DNA from: Megasphaera sp. AM44-1BH | GTDB taxonomy: Bacteria; Bacillota; Negativicutes; Veillonellales; Megasphaeraceae | Direction: 5' to 3' | Assembly (NCBI RefSeq): GCF_003467125.1 | Contig: NZ_QSFA01000029.1 | Span: 1 to 23,364, forward strand | DNA: 23,364 bases | Part shown: piece by piece, positions 13,360-21,643 of the stretch | How positions within the stretch are numbered: the stretch's first letter is position 1 | Layout of the letters: each line of letters opens with the position of its first letter | The notes under the pieces: generated by a model | Databases searched by the model: none | Told to the model about the DNA's origin: nothing | What the model saw: the letters and a program-made list of their open reading frames with translations, nothing else | Position numbers and translations under genes: made by a program

Positions 13360-14187
13360 ATGGACGAAGAAAAATATTTAGAACTCATCAAAATCAATCC
13401 GCTGACAATCCGGCACATCGACCATCCGTCGCGGCGCCTGCAGATGGCCGCTGTAGAAGGAAATGGCCTTATGATACAATACATCAATCAGCCCGATGCC
13501 GCCATTCAGGAGGCCGCTGTCGCCAATAAGCCTGAAGCTATCCGCTATATCCGCCAGCCCATTCCGGGGCTGGCCGAAAAGGCCATCAAAGCCAACTGGT
13601 ATAATCTGAGTTATATCAAGAATCCTCCAGAATCGCTGGTCCGTCTGGCACTGGAACAATCGGCCTGGGCTATCCGCTACGCAAAAAATCCCAGCGAAGA
13701 TCTGCAGCTGGCCGCTATCGAAAAGAGCTGGGAATCCCTGCAGTATATCAAGGACCCCACACCAGCTGTGCAGCTGGCCGCTGTACGGCAGAACCCGGAA
13801 GCGTTGCGCTATATAGATTCTCCTACGACAGAAGCTGCCGATCAGGCTGTTGGCAGCGACGCGCGGACGCTGCGTTTTGTCATGCGTCTGACCCATGATC
13901 AGGCCCTGCATTTCCTGGGCATCAACGTGTCCGTACTGGCCGTGCTGCCACCGTCCATCCGCATCAGTGAAGACGAATGCCGGTCCGTACTCGGCCAGGT
14001 TCTTGCCCGTCCCGATGTACCGGAAAAATACGTCCGCAATCTCATCGGCTGCCGCGCACTGAAGCAGTTCTACCACTGGACGCCGGCCGATGTGCTGCGC
14101 CTCATCTATCACAAGGGCAGCCGCCGGGCCAGACAGATTGCCGTCGATGAACGGCTTCGTTTCAAACAGAACCGGGAGGAATCATAA
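13360..14187 (+). CDS. Helical repeat protein with seven to eight 22-residue repeats (DUF4116-like)
   Basis: A 275-residue soluble protein. Residues 13-166 are seven back-to-back repeats of exactly 22 residues, with a weaker eighth up to about 188. A consensus unit reads like NPEAIRYIKNP....LQLAAIE: two short helices per unit with a conserved Arg-Tyr and Pro, resembling DUF4116 repeats. Such solenoids usually bind other proteins. The C-terminal 85 residues (ISEDECRSVLGQVLARPDVP onwards) are a separate helical basic domain that I do not recognise. There is no signal peptide and no membrane span. A weak AGGT lies about 9 bases before the ATG. Its TAA shares one base with the ATG of the next gene, so it is translationally coupled to the VWA metallopeptidase-like protein and probably works with it. 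Function is unknown. Confidence 0.85.
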   Translation: MDEEKYLELIKINPLTIRHIDHPSRRLQMAAVEGNGLMIQYINQPDAAIQEAAVANKPEAIRYIRQPIPGLAEKAIKANWYNLSYIKNPPESLVRLALEQSAWAIRYAKNPSEDLQLAAIEKSWESLQYIKDPTPAVQLAAVRQNPEALRYIDSPTTEAADQAVGSDARTLRFVMRLTHDQALHFLGINVSVLAVLPPSIRISEDECRSVLGQVLARPDVPEKYVRNLIGCRALKQFYHWTPADVLRLIYHKGSRRARQIAVDERLRFKQNREES

Positions 14188-15584
14188 TGGATACTACACT
14201 GGCAGACCAGGCATTTGACCTGCGCAGACGCCTGGAAATCTGGGCCAATGATTATTATTTTCTGCCCGACACCAAAGACCGGGCTACGGAACTGCCGCCG
14301 TCACTGAAGGATGCCTTTTTCTCGTTTATCAGCCATCTCAGCCTGACCCTCATGGAAGACGAAGACAATTTCTTCGGTTACTTCTTTTTCCAGATGGGCA
14401 AAGAGCTGGACCTGACCCTCCGGGCTCCTACGGGAGTGACATTCCGCGGCACGAAATATATCCTTTTTTTTCAGCCCTTCCTGTTTCTGGAGCAGACGCC
14501 GGAGCAGATGCTCAGTTCGATCCGTCACGAAATCCTGCACATCGTGTTCCGCCATCTCCTGCGTGCCCGTGACCTTCGCAGCTCGTACAGCAAGCTGGCC
14601 CTCAATCTGGCCATGGATGCCATCGTCAATACGTACCTCGACCCCGTACCTGCCGACGGCGTGACCATCGAACGCATCAACGGCCAATATCAGCTCTACC
14701 TGACACCGTACGACACGCTGGAAAACTATGCCGAACAGATTCAGCGCGGCATCGACTGGAAGAAGAAGAGCAATACGACCACGACTGACCAGGTCACCGA
14801 TTCCGACAAGCCCCAGTTCGACCCGGCCCACGCCCATGATTTGTGGGAAAGGGCAGACGCCGCCGACCCGCAGACGATGGTAAAATTTACAGAAAAATAT
14901 CTCGACGACGCCGATAAAGGCGGTCTGCCGTCCCATCTGAGCAGTGCCATCGCCGCCATAAAAAGCGAAAATCCGGCCCTGCCCTGGGACTGGTATCTGC
15001 GCCGTATGGCCGGCACGCTGTCATGCGGTACCAAACACACGACAGCCCGCCTCAGCCGACGCCAGCCGTACCGTCTCGACCTGCGGGGCGAACTCCATCA
15101 TTACAAAGCCCGCATCCTCGTCGCCCTCGACGTGAGCGGCAGCATCAGCGATGGCGAATTCCGTCAGGCCATGGAAGAAGTATTGCATATCGTTCAGACC
15201 CAGCGCGTGGAAATCACTGTCATCGAATGTGATGACCAGATAAAAAAAGTCTATCACGTCCGTTCCGTCCGCGACTTACAGGAACGCTATCCCTACCGGG
15301 GTGGAACGGCCTTTTCCCCGGTCTTTGCCTATGCCAACAAACATAAAATCGATCTGCTCATCTATTTTACCGACGGACAGGGAGAAGAGCGTCTGGAAGT
15401 CAAACCGGGAGGCTATAAAGTATTCTGGATTCTATCCGGCAAGGGGAAGACCTTGTCCCTCCACAATCCGCCGGGCCTCATCAAGCCACTGAAAACAAAA
15501 GAAGACATCACCCTTTCCGAACTGGATGACCCCCATAACGACGGCTATTCCATGAACAATCAGGAACCCATCGCCTTTACCTAA
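14187..15584 (+). CDS. DUF2201-type putative metallopeptidase with C-terminal VWA-like domain
   Basis: A 465-residue soluble protein. The N-terminal part (about 1-190) has the zincin motif HEILH (114-118) followed by NLAMDAIVNTY, as in DUF2201 putative metallopeptidases. The C-terminal part (about 305-430) is a VWA-like fold with a full MIDAS: D315-x-S317-x-S319 in LDVSGSIS, T374 in RGGTAF and D396 in YFTDGQ. A polar linker (about 193-235) joins them. GGGAGGA lies just before the ATG. Proteins of this family normally sit beside a MoxR-type AAA ATPase that acts as their partner; none is present here, and the coupled neighbour is a 22-residue-repeat protein instead. The true activity, protease or chaperone-like, is not known. 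Confidence 0.88.
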   Translation: MDTTLADQAFDLRRRLEIWANDYYFLPDTKDRATELPPSLKDAFFSFISHLSLTLMEDEDNFFGYFFFQMGKELDLTLRAPTGVTFRGTKYILFFQPFLFLEQTPEQMLSSIRHEILHIVFRHLLRARDLRSSYSKLALNLAMDAIVNTYLDPVPADGVTIERINGQYQLYLTPYDTLENYAEQIQRGIDWKKKSNTTTTDQVTDSDKPQFDPAHAHDLWERADAADPQTMVKFTEKYLDDADKGGLPSHLSSAIAAIKSENPALPWDWYLRRMAGTLSCGTKHTTARLSRRQPYRLDLRGELHHYKARILVALDVSGSISDGEFRQAMEEVLHIVQTQRVEITVIECDDQIKKVYHVRSVRDLQERYPYRGGTAFSPVFAYANKHKIDLLIYFTDGQGEERLEVKPGGYKVFWILSGKGKTLSLHNPPGLIKPLKTKEDITLSELDDPHNDGYSMNNQEPIAFT

Positions 15585-15633
15585 AAATCAAATCAGCCCG
15601 GGCAGGCTCATAACGAGTCCTGCCCGGGCTGAT
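15585..15633 (-). terminator. Terminator between the VWA gene and the autotransporter
   Basis: A perfect 15-bp stem ATCAGCCCGGGCAGG/CCTGCCCGGGCTGAT (15592-15606 with 15619-15633) has the minus-strand tail TTTGATTTTT, so it ends the autotransporter transcript. It probably also stops the convergent plus-strand operon, though with few T on that side. Confidence 0.8.
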
Positions 15634-15659
15634 GCCATATCTGGCGTCGTATCGTCCTT

Positions 15660-16913
15660 CTATTTTGCCATCGCCGATTCAATTTCACGAAGCTTTTCTT
15701 CCAGTTCCCGGATCCGTTCATCCTGATTGGCTACTTTCTGTTCCAGTTCACTGCGGGACAGGCGGGTGTGGGAAGCGCCGCTGCCGATGCGGAAGGTGGC
15801 GCCGGCATTGACCATGGCTTCCCCGTTGCCAATCGTTCCGCCGACATTGAACATCACATCGCCGTTCGGATGATAGAACGCGCCGAGGGCTGCGGCGTTC
15901 TTATCGTGGTAATGGCCATACCCGACAGCGAATTCCAGGGTATTTTCCGGGTCATAATCGAGCGGATGGAGAGCCGCCAGTGCCGCTGCCCCGGCACCGA
16001 TACGGTACATATCATCCGTCAATTTTGTATTCAGGCTGTCAAACCGGTTATTGACGTAGCCCACATTGGCCGCGCTGGTAGAATCTGACGGATTCGAAGC
16101 GATGCCGGTGAGGGTCCGTGTCTGCCCGTCTTTGCCACTGACATCAATCGCCTGTGCCGAACCGTTTTTATCGATAGTAATGGTATTCCCATCTGTTCTG
16201 GTAAGCATCGATTGATATACCGTACTTCCCGATACGGCACGCATATCGCCATCTGCAACAGCGCCATTGGCATTAACGGAGAGATCAAATGACTTAGAGC
16301 CATCTTCATTGACAGATTTCGTTACCTTCAGGGACTGATCGCTGCTGGTGACATCGCGGGTAGTCTGACCGACCGCTGCTGCATCATGGGCATTCAGGCC
16401 GTCGTGGATGTTGACCAAGCGGTTGTACGTATCGGCACCCTTGGTTGCATCGCCAAAGGAAACCGTCTGTGCTTCTGTCGCTACGGCATTTCTGCCAATA
16501 GCAGCTCCATAAGCGCCTTTGGCCACGGAACCAAAGCCGATAGCGAAGGAATTACTGGCTTCTGCCGTAGCAGACCCGCCGGCAATCCCCGTAGCACATT
16601 CACCGGCAACAATACCACCCTGACCCCCTATGGCCGTTGCCCAGTTGCCGGAAGCGGTATTATTGTAGCCACCACCTGCAAAGGAATATTTCCCGGAAGC
16701 GGTGTCCTTATGACCGCCTGCAATGGCGGCATAATCGCCCGATGCCGTATTGCTATACCCGCCACTGACAGCTGAATTGAGTGCCGTCGCCGTATTGCTG
16801 ATTCCGGCCAGCACCGTACCGGCAGCCAGTGCCGGGGTCACGCAGGCAGGCATAGATACCAGCAATGCCACCAAAGATGCCCGTACAATCCGTTTCTTCA
16901 TTATATCGTTCAT
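15660..16913 (-). CDS. YadA-type trimeric autotransporter adhesin with C-terminal coiled coil
   Basis: Outer-membrane surface protein of 417 residues. A signal peptide (1-31, ending TPALA) leads into a head of about 125 residues made of YadA-type left-handed roll repeats (GGYSNTASGDYAAIAGG, then GHKDTASGKYSFAGG and so on), a neck (NRLVNIHDGLNAHDAAAVGQ), and a short stalk. The membrane anchor (about 305-375) has NVGYVNNRFDSLNTKL then YRIGAGAAALAALHPLDYDPE and amphipathic beta strands. After the barrel, where most such proteins end, 40 more residues form a charged coiled coil (SELEQKVANQDERIRELEEKL). AAGGGG lies about 8 bases before the ATG. It shows the cell has an outer membrane. It is small for the family, probably a short adhesin; its ligand is unknown. 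Confidence 0.92.
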   Translation of the reverse strand: MNDIMKKRIVRASLVALLVSMPACVTPALAAGTVLAGISNTATALNSAVSGGYSNTASGDYAAIAGGHKDTASGKYSFAGGGYNNTASGNWATAIGGQGGIVAGECATGIAGGSATAEASNSFAIGFGSVAKGAYGAAIGRNAVATEAQTVSFGDATKGADTYNRLVNIHDGLNAHDAAAVGQTTRDVTSSDQSLKVTKSVNEDGSKSFDLSVNANGAVADGDMRAVSGSTVYQSMLTRTDGNTITIDKNGSAQAIDVSGKDGQTRTLTGIASNPSDSTSAANVGYVNNRFDSLNTKLTDDMYRIGAGAAALAALHPLDYDPENTLEFAVGYGHYHDKNAAALGAFYHPNGDVMFNVGGTIGNGEAMVNAGATFRIGSGASHTRLSRSELEQKVANQDERIRELEEKLREIESAMAK

Positions 16914-17265
16914 ATTACCGCCCCTTTATATGAGTAAATTGAACCTAAAGCAACAACAGTTCATTCTCACTTGTATTCTAAAAGGGGTATGTAAAATCAG
17001 ATATAAGAAATAAATTATATTGCGTAAATTTCCGGCCTGACCATATTATCTAAAGCCATGAATCCCTCACGGCAGATGGACTCAGACTTGTTCCCATAAA
17101 CGTGGCAATTCTTTCCGGCTGCCAATGATTACTTTTTCTCCTATATGGGGTGTTGGTAATGTCCGTGGCTGCCCTTTACTAAAGGCGGACAGGTCCTGCA
17201 AGGGCGCCTGCCAGTAAAACTTTTTAGATTGGAAGAGGCAGATCATCCTGTCCGCTATAGGCAAC
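16914..17265. other. Gene-free stretch, possible gene remnant
   Basis: These 352 bases separate the autotransporter from the aldo-keto reductase. No complete gene, RNA or clear terminator is seen. On the minus strand a TATAAT near 17016-17021 lacks a good -35. Between about 17082 and 17265 the frame that continues past the reductase stop stays open and reads protein-like (for example KKFYWQAPLQDLSAFSKG and PHIGEKVIIGSRKELPRLWEQV), but it has no start of its own after the reductase gene and I do not recognise it. It may be a decayed 3' end of a lost gene. Confidence 0.3.
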
Positions 17266-18258
17266 TTAATATAAGCCCGTCTTGATGTGAGGCACATAAG
17301 GAGCTTCCAAGGCCTTGATTTCCTCCTCATCGAGCTGGATATCCAAAGCCGATACGGCTTCTTCAATATGGCGGGCGCTGGTCGTGCCGACGATAGGCGC
17401 CGTGATATACGGTTTGCTGAGCATCCAGGCCAGGGCTTCCTGGGCCATGGTGCGGCCGTGTTCGCGAGCTACCTTTTCCAAGTTGTCGACGACGACCTTG
17501 TCCTGGGCATCGGTCACCCCCCACACCATAGGCGATACGTCATCGACGCGGTTCCGTTCCGTCACCGTCCCCCAAGGATGGGCGCAGCGGCCACCGGCCA
17601 GCGGACTCCAGGGGACGACGGCCATCTTGCGGTCCTGGCAGAGTGGCAGGATTTCCCGTTCTTCCTCGCGATAAATCAGATTATACTGCGGCTGAAGAGA
17701 GGTAAACTTCGTCCAGCCATGGCGTTCGGCAATCTGCTGCATCCGTTCCAGCTGCCAGGCAAAAATCGTCGAGGCTCCGATGTAGCGGGCTTTGCCGCTC
17801 TTGACGACATCGTGCAGGGCCTCCATGATTTCTTCCATCGGCGTATAGGGATCCAGGCGGTGGATCTGATAGACATCAACGTAGTCCAAGCCCAGCCGTT
17901 CCAGGCTGTGGTCGATTTCCGCCATGATATTCTTGCGGGACAGGCCGCCGCCGTTGGGCCGGCCCGGACGCATTTCAAAATTGACTTTCGTCGCCACGAC
18001 GATTTCATCGCGGTCCAAACCAAAATCGCGGATATACCGGCCGGTGATTTCCTCACTGGTCCCCATCTGATAGACATTGGCCGTATCGAAATAATTGATG
18101 CCCAGTTCAATGGCCCGCTTGAAAATGGCCTTGCCGTCTTCATAATCTTTCGCCCACGGGAAGACGCCGTTTTCCTTTCCCGGTTTACCGAAACTCATCA
18201 TACCCAGGCAAATGCGGGACACGTCCATCCCTGTATTGCCAAATTTTACATATTCCAT
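17266..18258 (-). CDS. Aldo-keto reductase (first of two)
   Basis: NAD(P)H-dependent cytoplasmic reductase of aldehydes and ketones, 330 residues, full length. The catalytic tetrad is visible: D58 and Y63 in YFDTANVY, K91 in VVATKVNF and H133 in YQIHRLD. Cofactor-binding segments SLQPQYNLIYR and the late PIVGTTSARHIEEAV are typical of the YajO/Tas-like group. AAGGAGGA lies 9 bases before the ATG. It is the last gene of the seven-gene operon, 39 bases after the acetyltransferase gene. It differs clearly from the other reductase in the same operon, so this is not a recent duplication. Substrate unknown. Confidence 0.93.
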   Translation of the reverse strand: MEYVKFGNTGMDVSRICLGMMSFGKPGKENGVFPWAKDYEDGKAIFKRAIELGINYFDTANVYQMGTSEEITGRYIRDFGLDRDEIVVATKVNFEMRPGRPNGGGLSRKNIMAEIDHSLERLGLDYVDVYQIHRLDPYTPMEEIMEALHDVVKSGKARYIGASTIFAWQLERMQQIAERHGWTKFTSLQPQYNLIYREEEREILPLCQDRKMAVVPWSPLAGGRCAHPWGTVTERNRVDDVSPMVWGVTDAQDKVVVDNLEKVAREHGRTMAQEALAWMLSKPYITAPIVGTTSARHIEEAVSALDIQLDEEEIKALEAPYVPHIKTGLY

Positions 18259-18297
18259 CTCATTGTCCTCCTTATCCTCTCAGTATCATAAATATAC

Positions 18298-18852
18298 TTA
18301 TAACCGCTTCACTATCCGGGCCGGTACCCCGACTGCCACGGCATTGTCAGGCACATCTTTCGTTACGACAGAACCCGTGCCGACGATGGCATTCTCACCA
18401 ATGGTCACACCAGGCAGGATACTGACTCTTGCTCCAATCCAGGCGTTCTTTTTGATATGGATTTCCCTGGTCATGACGGTACGGATATGCTTCGGCTCAT
18501 GGTTTACCGTGAAAAGGCCCACTTCCGGCCCCAGCATGGCGCCGTCTTCAATGGTCACCGTGCCCAGGGACATGACCGTCAGATTGTGATTGGCAAAGAC
18601 ATTCTTGCCCAGGAACACCCGGCAGCCGCAGTCAATCTGCAAGGGCGGCGTCAGATAGGTTCCCTCTTCCAGCCGTCCGTCCAAAAGCTCCATTTCCTTG
18701 CGCCGTATTTCTGCTTTGTCCCGGGTGTCCGTCAAGTTGATCTGCTGGCAAAGATACCCACAGCGGTCCAATTCTCCATGGACCTGTTTCTGATAGTCTT
18801 TATTGCGGATATCATAGGCCTTGCCCTGCCTCATTTCCTCAAAAACGTTCAT
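18298..18852 (-). CDS. Sugar O-acetyltransferase, maltose/galactoside acetyltransferase type
   Basis: Transfers acetyl from acetyl-CoA to a sugar hydroxyl; a 184-residue cytoplasmic trimer by family. An N-terminal helical Maa-like segment (MNVFEEMRQGKAYDI...) is followed by left-handed beta-helix hexapeptide repeats (CRVFLGKNVFANHNLTVMS, IGARVSILPGVTIGENAIVGTGSVVTKDV). The catalytic His is H118 in FTVNHEP. The C-terminal VPARIVKRL is typical. Its start overlaps the flavodoxin stop by 4 bases (ATGA), so the two are coupled. Why an acetyltransferase sits in a redox operon is not clear; detoxification by acetylation is one possibility. Confidence 0.9.
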   Translation of the reverse strand: MNVFEEMRQGKAYDIRNKDYQKQVHGELDRCGYLCQQINLTDTRDKAEIRRKEMELLDGRLEEGTYLTPPLQIDCGCRVFLGKNVFANHNLTVMSLGTVTIEDGAMLGPEVGLFTVNHEPKHIRTVMTREIHIKKNAWIGARVSILPGVTIGENAIVGTGSVVTKDVPDNAVAVGVPARIVKRL

Positions 18853-19391
18853 TTTCGTTCTTTCCTCCCCGCTTCTTCAACTTTGCCCCGTGCCCAGACG
18901 GAAACTTCCGCTGCCGACTCTGCAGCTCCGGCCCCGTGGATGGCCAGTCCTCTGACCACGTCCGCTTTCGGGCAGATCCTTTTAAGTTCCCGTCCGCTGA
19001 TTCCCATGCCACTTCCTTCGTGGGTGCAGAACGGGATGAGGGTCTTGCCGCTCATATCATAGTTCTCCAGGAATGTATAGACAGCCATGGGCATGGTCCC
19101 CCACCAGTTGGGATAACCCAGGAAAACCGTATCGTATCCGTCCACGCTGTCCAGAAAATTTTTCAGTTCCGGACGGGCTTTGGCCCGCAGTTCCTCTTTG
19201 GCTGCTTCGGTACACCGGGTATAGTCCTCAGGATATTCTCTGACAGTTTCGATTTCAAACAAATCACCACCTACTGCCTGCTGAATGAATTCAGCCACCC
19301 GTTCCGTATTCCCCTTGGCCAGATTTTTGATCTGGCCATTTACATAGTTCTGTCCCTTACGGGAAAAATAAGCAATCAGGATATTCGCCAT
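18849..19391 (-). CDS. Flavodoxin (soluble)
   Basis: FMN electron carrier, 180 residues. The N-terminal phosphate loop is of the type LIAYFSRKGQNYVNGQI...KGNTERVAEFI, which has an insertion seen in the flavodoxin_4 group of anaerobes. Later loops are YPNWWGTMPMAVYTFLE and PFCTHEGSGMGISGREL, which contact the flavin. There is no signal peptide. GAGGAG lies about 8 bases before the ATG. It is coupled by ATGA overlap to the acetyltransferase gene and lies 28 bases after an aldo-keto reductase gene. A second, membrane-anchored flavodoxin of the same group is in the operon. Probably an electron donor to a reductase, partner unknown. Confidence 0.92.
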   Translation of the reverse strand: MANILIAYFSRKGQNYVNGQIKNLAKGNTERVAEFIQQAVGGDLFEIETVREYPEDYTRCTEAAKEELRAKARPELKNFLDSVDGYDTVFLGYPNWWGTMPMAVYTFLENYDMSGKTLIPFCTHEGSGMGISGRELKRICPKADVVRGLAIHGAGAAESAAEVSVWARGKVEEAGRKERK

Positions 19392-19419
19392 CTTATTTTC
19401 TCCTCTCTTTTTCGCTCAA

Positions 19420-20409
19420 TTACGAGTTGCTGTGTCCACCGAAAACATCAAACGTCATGCCGTCAAGCAGGGAATCTATCCGCTCGAGTTCCAATGGGTC
19501 AAGTCGTATATGTCCCGCGCCCAGGTTCTCCTTGAGCCGTGAAACCTTGCGGCTGCCCGGGATTGGCACGATATATGGCTTCTTGTTGATCATCCAGGCC
19601 AGGGAAATCTGTGCCGGCGTGGCATGTTTTTCCTGAGCCAGCTTTTCCAGCATGGCACGCAGCTCCTCACTCTGCTGCATTCCCTTTTCTGTGAACTGAG
19701 GCATATCACTACGGTAATCCCCCTTCTCCGTGAATTTGGTTGCCCGATGATAGGCTCCCGTCAGCAGCCCGTTGGCCATGGGTGAAAAAGCCACAAATGC
19801 AATGGACAGTTCCTCTAATACAGGAAACAACGCCTCATGCCAGCGCGCTATCATCGAGTAGCGGTTTTCCACCGCCGTCACAGGACATATCTTATGGGCA
19901 CGGCGCAAATATTCCTCATTGGCCTCGGAAATGCCCCAATAGCGGATTTTCCCTTCCTTGATCAGGTCCTTCATGGTCTCTGCTACGGCCTCCGGCTCTG
20001 TCTGGGGATCGATACGATGCTGATAGTAAAGGTCAATATACTCCAGCCCCAGCCGCTTCAGGCTGCCTTCCACTGATTTGCGGATTACGGCCGGACAGCT
20101 GTCCAGTTTCAGAGAACGGTCAACATTATGCCTTACACCGAATTTTGTAGCGATAACGACTTTATCCCGCACATCACGCAGTGCTTCTCCCACCAGTTCT
20201 TCATTATATGAAGTGGAACCATCAGCATTTTCCCCGATATAGCACTCTGCCGTATCAAAAAAATTATAACCCATATCATAAGCACTGCGGATATTCTTTA
20301 CAGCTTCTGTCTTTTCCATAGCCAGTCCATAGGCATGGCTGAAGCCCATACAACCAAGCCCTACCGGATTGACATACAAATCGCTGTGTCCCAGTCTTCT
20401 CATTTCCAT
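19420..20409 (-). CDS. Aldo-keto reductase (second of two)
   Basis: Cytoplasmic NADPH-type reductase, 329 residues. The tetrad is D52 and Y57 in FFDTAECY, K89 in VIATKFGV and H131 in YYQHRIDP. The layout (MRRLGHSDLYVNPVGLGCMGFSHAYG at the start; VPIPGSRKVSRLKENLGA near the end) matches the IolS/YakC-like AKR13 group, whose members reduce aldehydes such as methylglyoxal or pyridoxal. The ATG at 20409 is placed after GAGGAGG with an 8-base gap; another ATG two codons later is possible. It lies 48 bases after the secreted hydrolase gene. Substrate is inferred only. Confidence 0.92.
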   Translation of the reverse strand: MEMRRLGHSDLYVNPVGLGCMGFSHAYGLAMEKTEAVKNIRSAYDMGYNFFDTAECYIGENADGSTSYNEELVGEALRDVRDKVVIATKFGVRHNVDRSLKLDSCPAVIRKSVEGSLKRLGLEYIDLYYQHRIDPQTEPEAVAETMKDLIKEGKIRYWGISEANEEYLRRAHKICPVTAVENRYSMIARWHEALFPVLEELSIAFVAFSPMANGLLTGAYHRATKFTEKGDYRSDMPQFTEKGMQQSEELRAMLEKLAQEKHATPAQISLAWMINKKPYIVPIPGSRKVSRLKENLGAGHIRLDPLELERIDSLLDGMTFDVFGGHSNS

Positions 20410-20457
20410 AAAGCAAACCTCCTCATAAACTGAATTACTTCACAAAGCTGAGTTTTT

Positions 20458-21573
20458 TTATTTATCCAATCCGTTTTTATGGAGCCAATCCAGTGCCAGC
20501 TTCATGATTTCTTCGTTGTTCTTTTCCTGCATGAGGAAATGGGAATTCCCCTTGATACCTATATCCGGCAGATGCACCAGAGTGGCATCACCGCCATGGC
20601 TATTGAGGGTATCCACGAACTGTTGGGCCATGGCATATTCCGTGCCCCACTTATCTTCGCCGACATTTTCCGAACCGATCTTAATGTAATCCCCATAATA
20701 GAGGACAATCGGAATCCGGGTGAGTTTTAGGAAGTCTGCCATGGGTACTCCCATGGCAGAGGCAGACAGTGCTTTAAACCTTGCTTCCGTGATTTTCGGC
20801 ATTTCTGTTTCAGGGAAGACAAAGGGCGTGCCTCCGGGCTCATAGGCAATGATGGCTTTTACCTTGTCGGAACGAATGGCCGTACGCCAGCCAATGGTAC
20901 CGCCCATGGAATGGGTGACCAGGATGGCACCATCCTTTTGCTGATCCACCAGCTTTGCGAGCACATCGGCATTGAGGTCGTTATCGAGTGGGCCAGAACC
21001 GATTGTCCAGCTCTGCTGGAATGCCTGGTAATTCTTTTCCCCTGCCGGGAACTGTGCATTGGGAACGGGATTTCCCTCCTTGTCATAATGGCCGATACGG
21101 GACAAGACATAAAGGGTCTTGTCGCCATACATGGGATTGGATGCCCAAGGCGTATCCGGTGTCACGGCCTCCGTGGAAAGATTGGCTTCACCACTGCGGG
21201 GCTGGTCAACCAGATACACAGAATACCCGGCCCGTATAAACAGGGTATTAAATCCCTCCCGGCCATCAGGCCCGGATTCCCAGGTGCGTTTGGACTGGGC
21301 ACCGCCATGCTGGAAAATCAGCGGCAGTTTCTTGGCCTTTACGGGTTTCTGATATTCCACATAGGCAAAATCCCCATAGGCCCGCTGGCCTTCTTCGGCT
21401 GTGAAATTTTCCTGCCTGAACGTTCCCGGTTTTTCTTTATAGGCCCCTCCAACCGTAAAAGAACCCTGTTCCGCGATGACAAGCGGTTTCTTTGCCGCCG
21501 CATCCACAGGAGATGCCACGTACATTCCCAAAACCAGGATGACTCCGAAAGCGATGGATCGCCATAATTTCAT
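20458..21573 (-). CDS. Secreted alpha/beta-hydrolase (esterase-like)
   Basis: A 371-residue hydrolase exported by a Sec signal peptide (MKLWRSIAFGVILVLGMYVA, cleavage after SPVDA near residue 25). The nucleophile is S222 in THSMGGTIG, the likely His is H345 in GNSHFLM, and the acid may be E245 in AYEPGG. The oxyanion loop is QHGGAQ (88-92). VEYQKP and YLVDQPRSGEA are typical of a group of periplasmic esterase-like proteins. In this diderm it would act in the periplasm. A GGAGG-type ribosome site lies just before the ATG. It is in the redox operon between a flavodoxin and an aldo-keto reductase. Substrate unknown; ester hydrolysis is inferred from the fold. Confidence 0.9.
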   Translation of the reverse strand: MKLWRSIAFGVILVLGMYVASPVDAAAKKPLVIAEQGSFTVGGAYKEKPGTFRQENFTAEEGQRAYGDFAYVEYQKPVKAKKLPLIFQHGGAQSKRTWESGPDGREGFNTLFIRAGYSVYLVDQPRSGEANLSTEAVTPDTPWASNPMYGDKTLYVLSRIGHYDKEGNPVPNAQFPAGEKNYQAFQQSWTIGSGPLDNDLNADVLAKLVDQQKDGAILVTHSMGGTIGWRTAIRSDKVKAIIAYEPGGTPFVFPETEMPKITEARFKALSASAMGVPMADFLKLTRIPIVLYYGDYIKIGSENVGEDKWGTEYAMAQQFVDTLNSHGGDATLVHLPDIGIKGNSHFLMQEKNNEEIMKLALDWLHKNGLDK

Positions 21574-21643
21574 AGATAGTATCCTCCTATTCTCCAGTCT
21601 CCCCTGTCACCGAGCAGCGCCGGGACAGGGCTGGATGAATCCC

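Noticed and set aside
17287..18291. A 334-codon plus-strand frame over the first aldo-keto reductase
   Set aside because: It is antisense to a gene with an intact catalytic tetrad, is His- and Asp-rich in the way of reverse-strand frames, and resembles no protein family.
17266..20409. The two aldo-keto reductases or two flavodoxins as a recent tandem duplication
   Set aside because: The paralogs differ widely in length, loops and ends, and the flavodoxins differ in anchoring, so they belong to separate old subfamilies.
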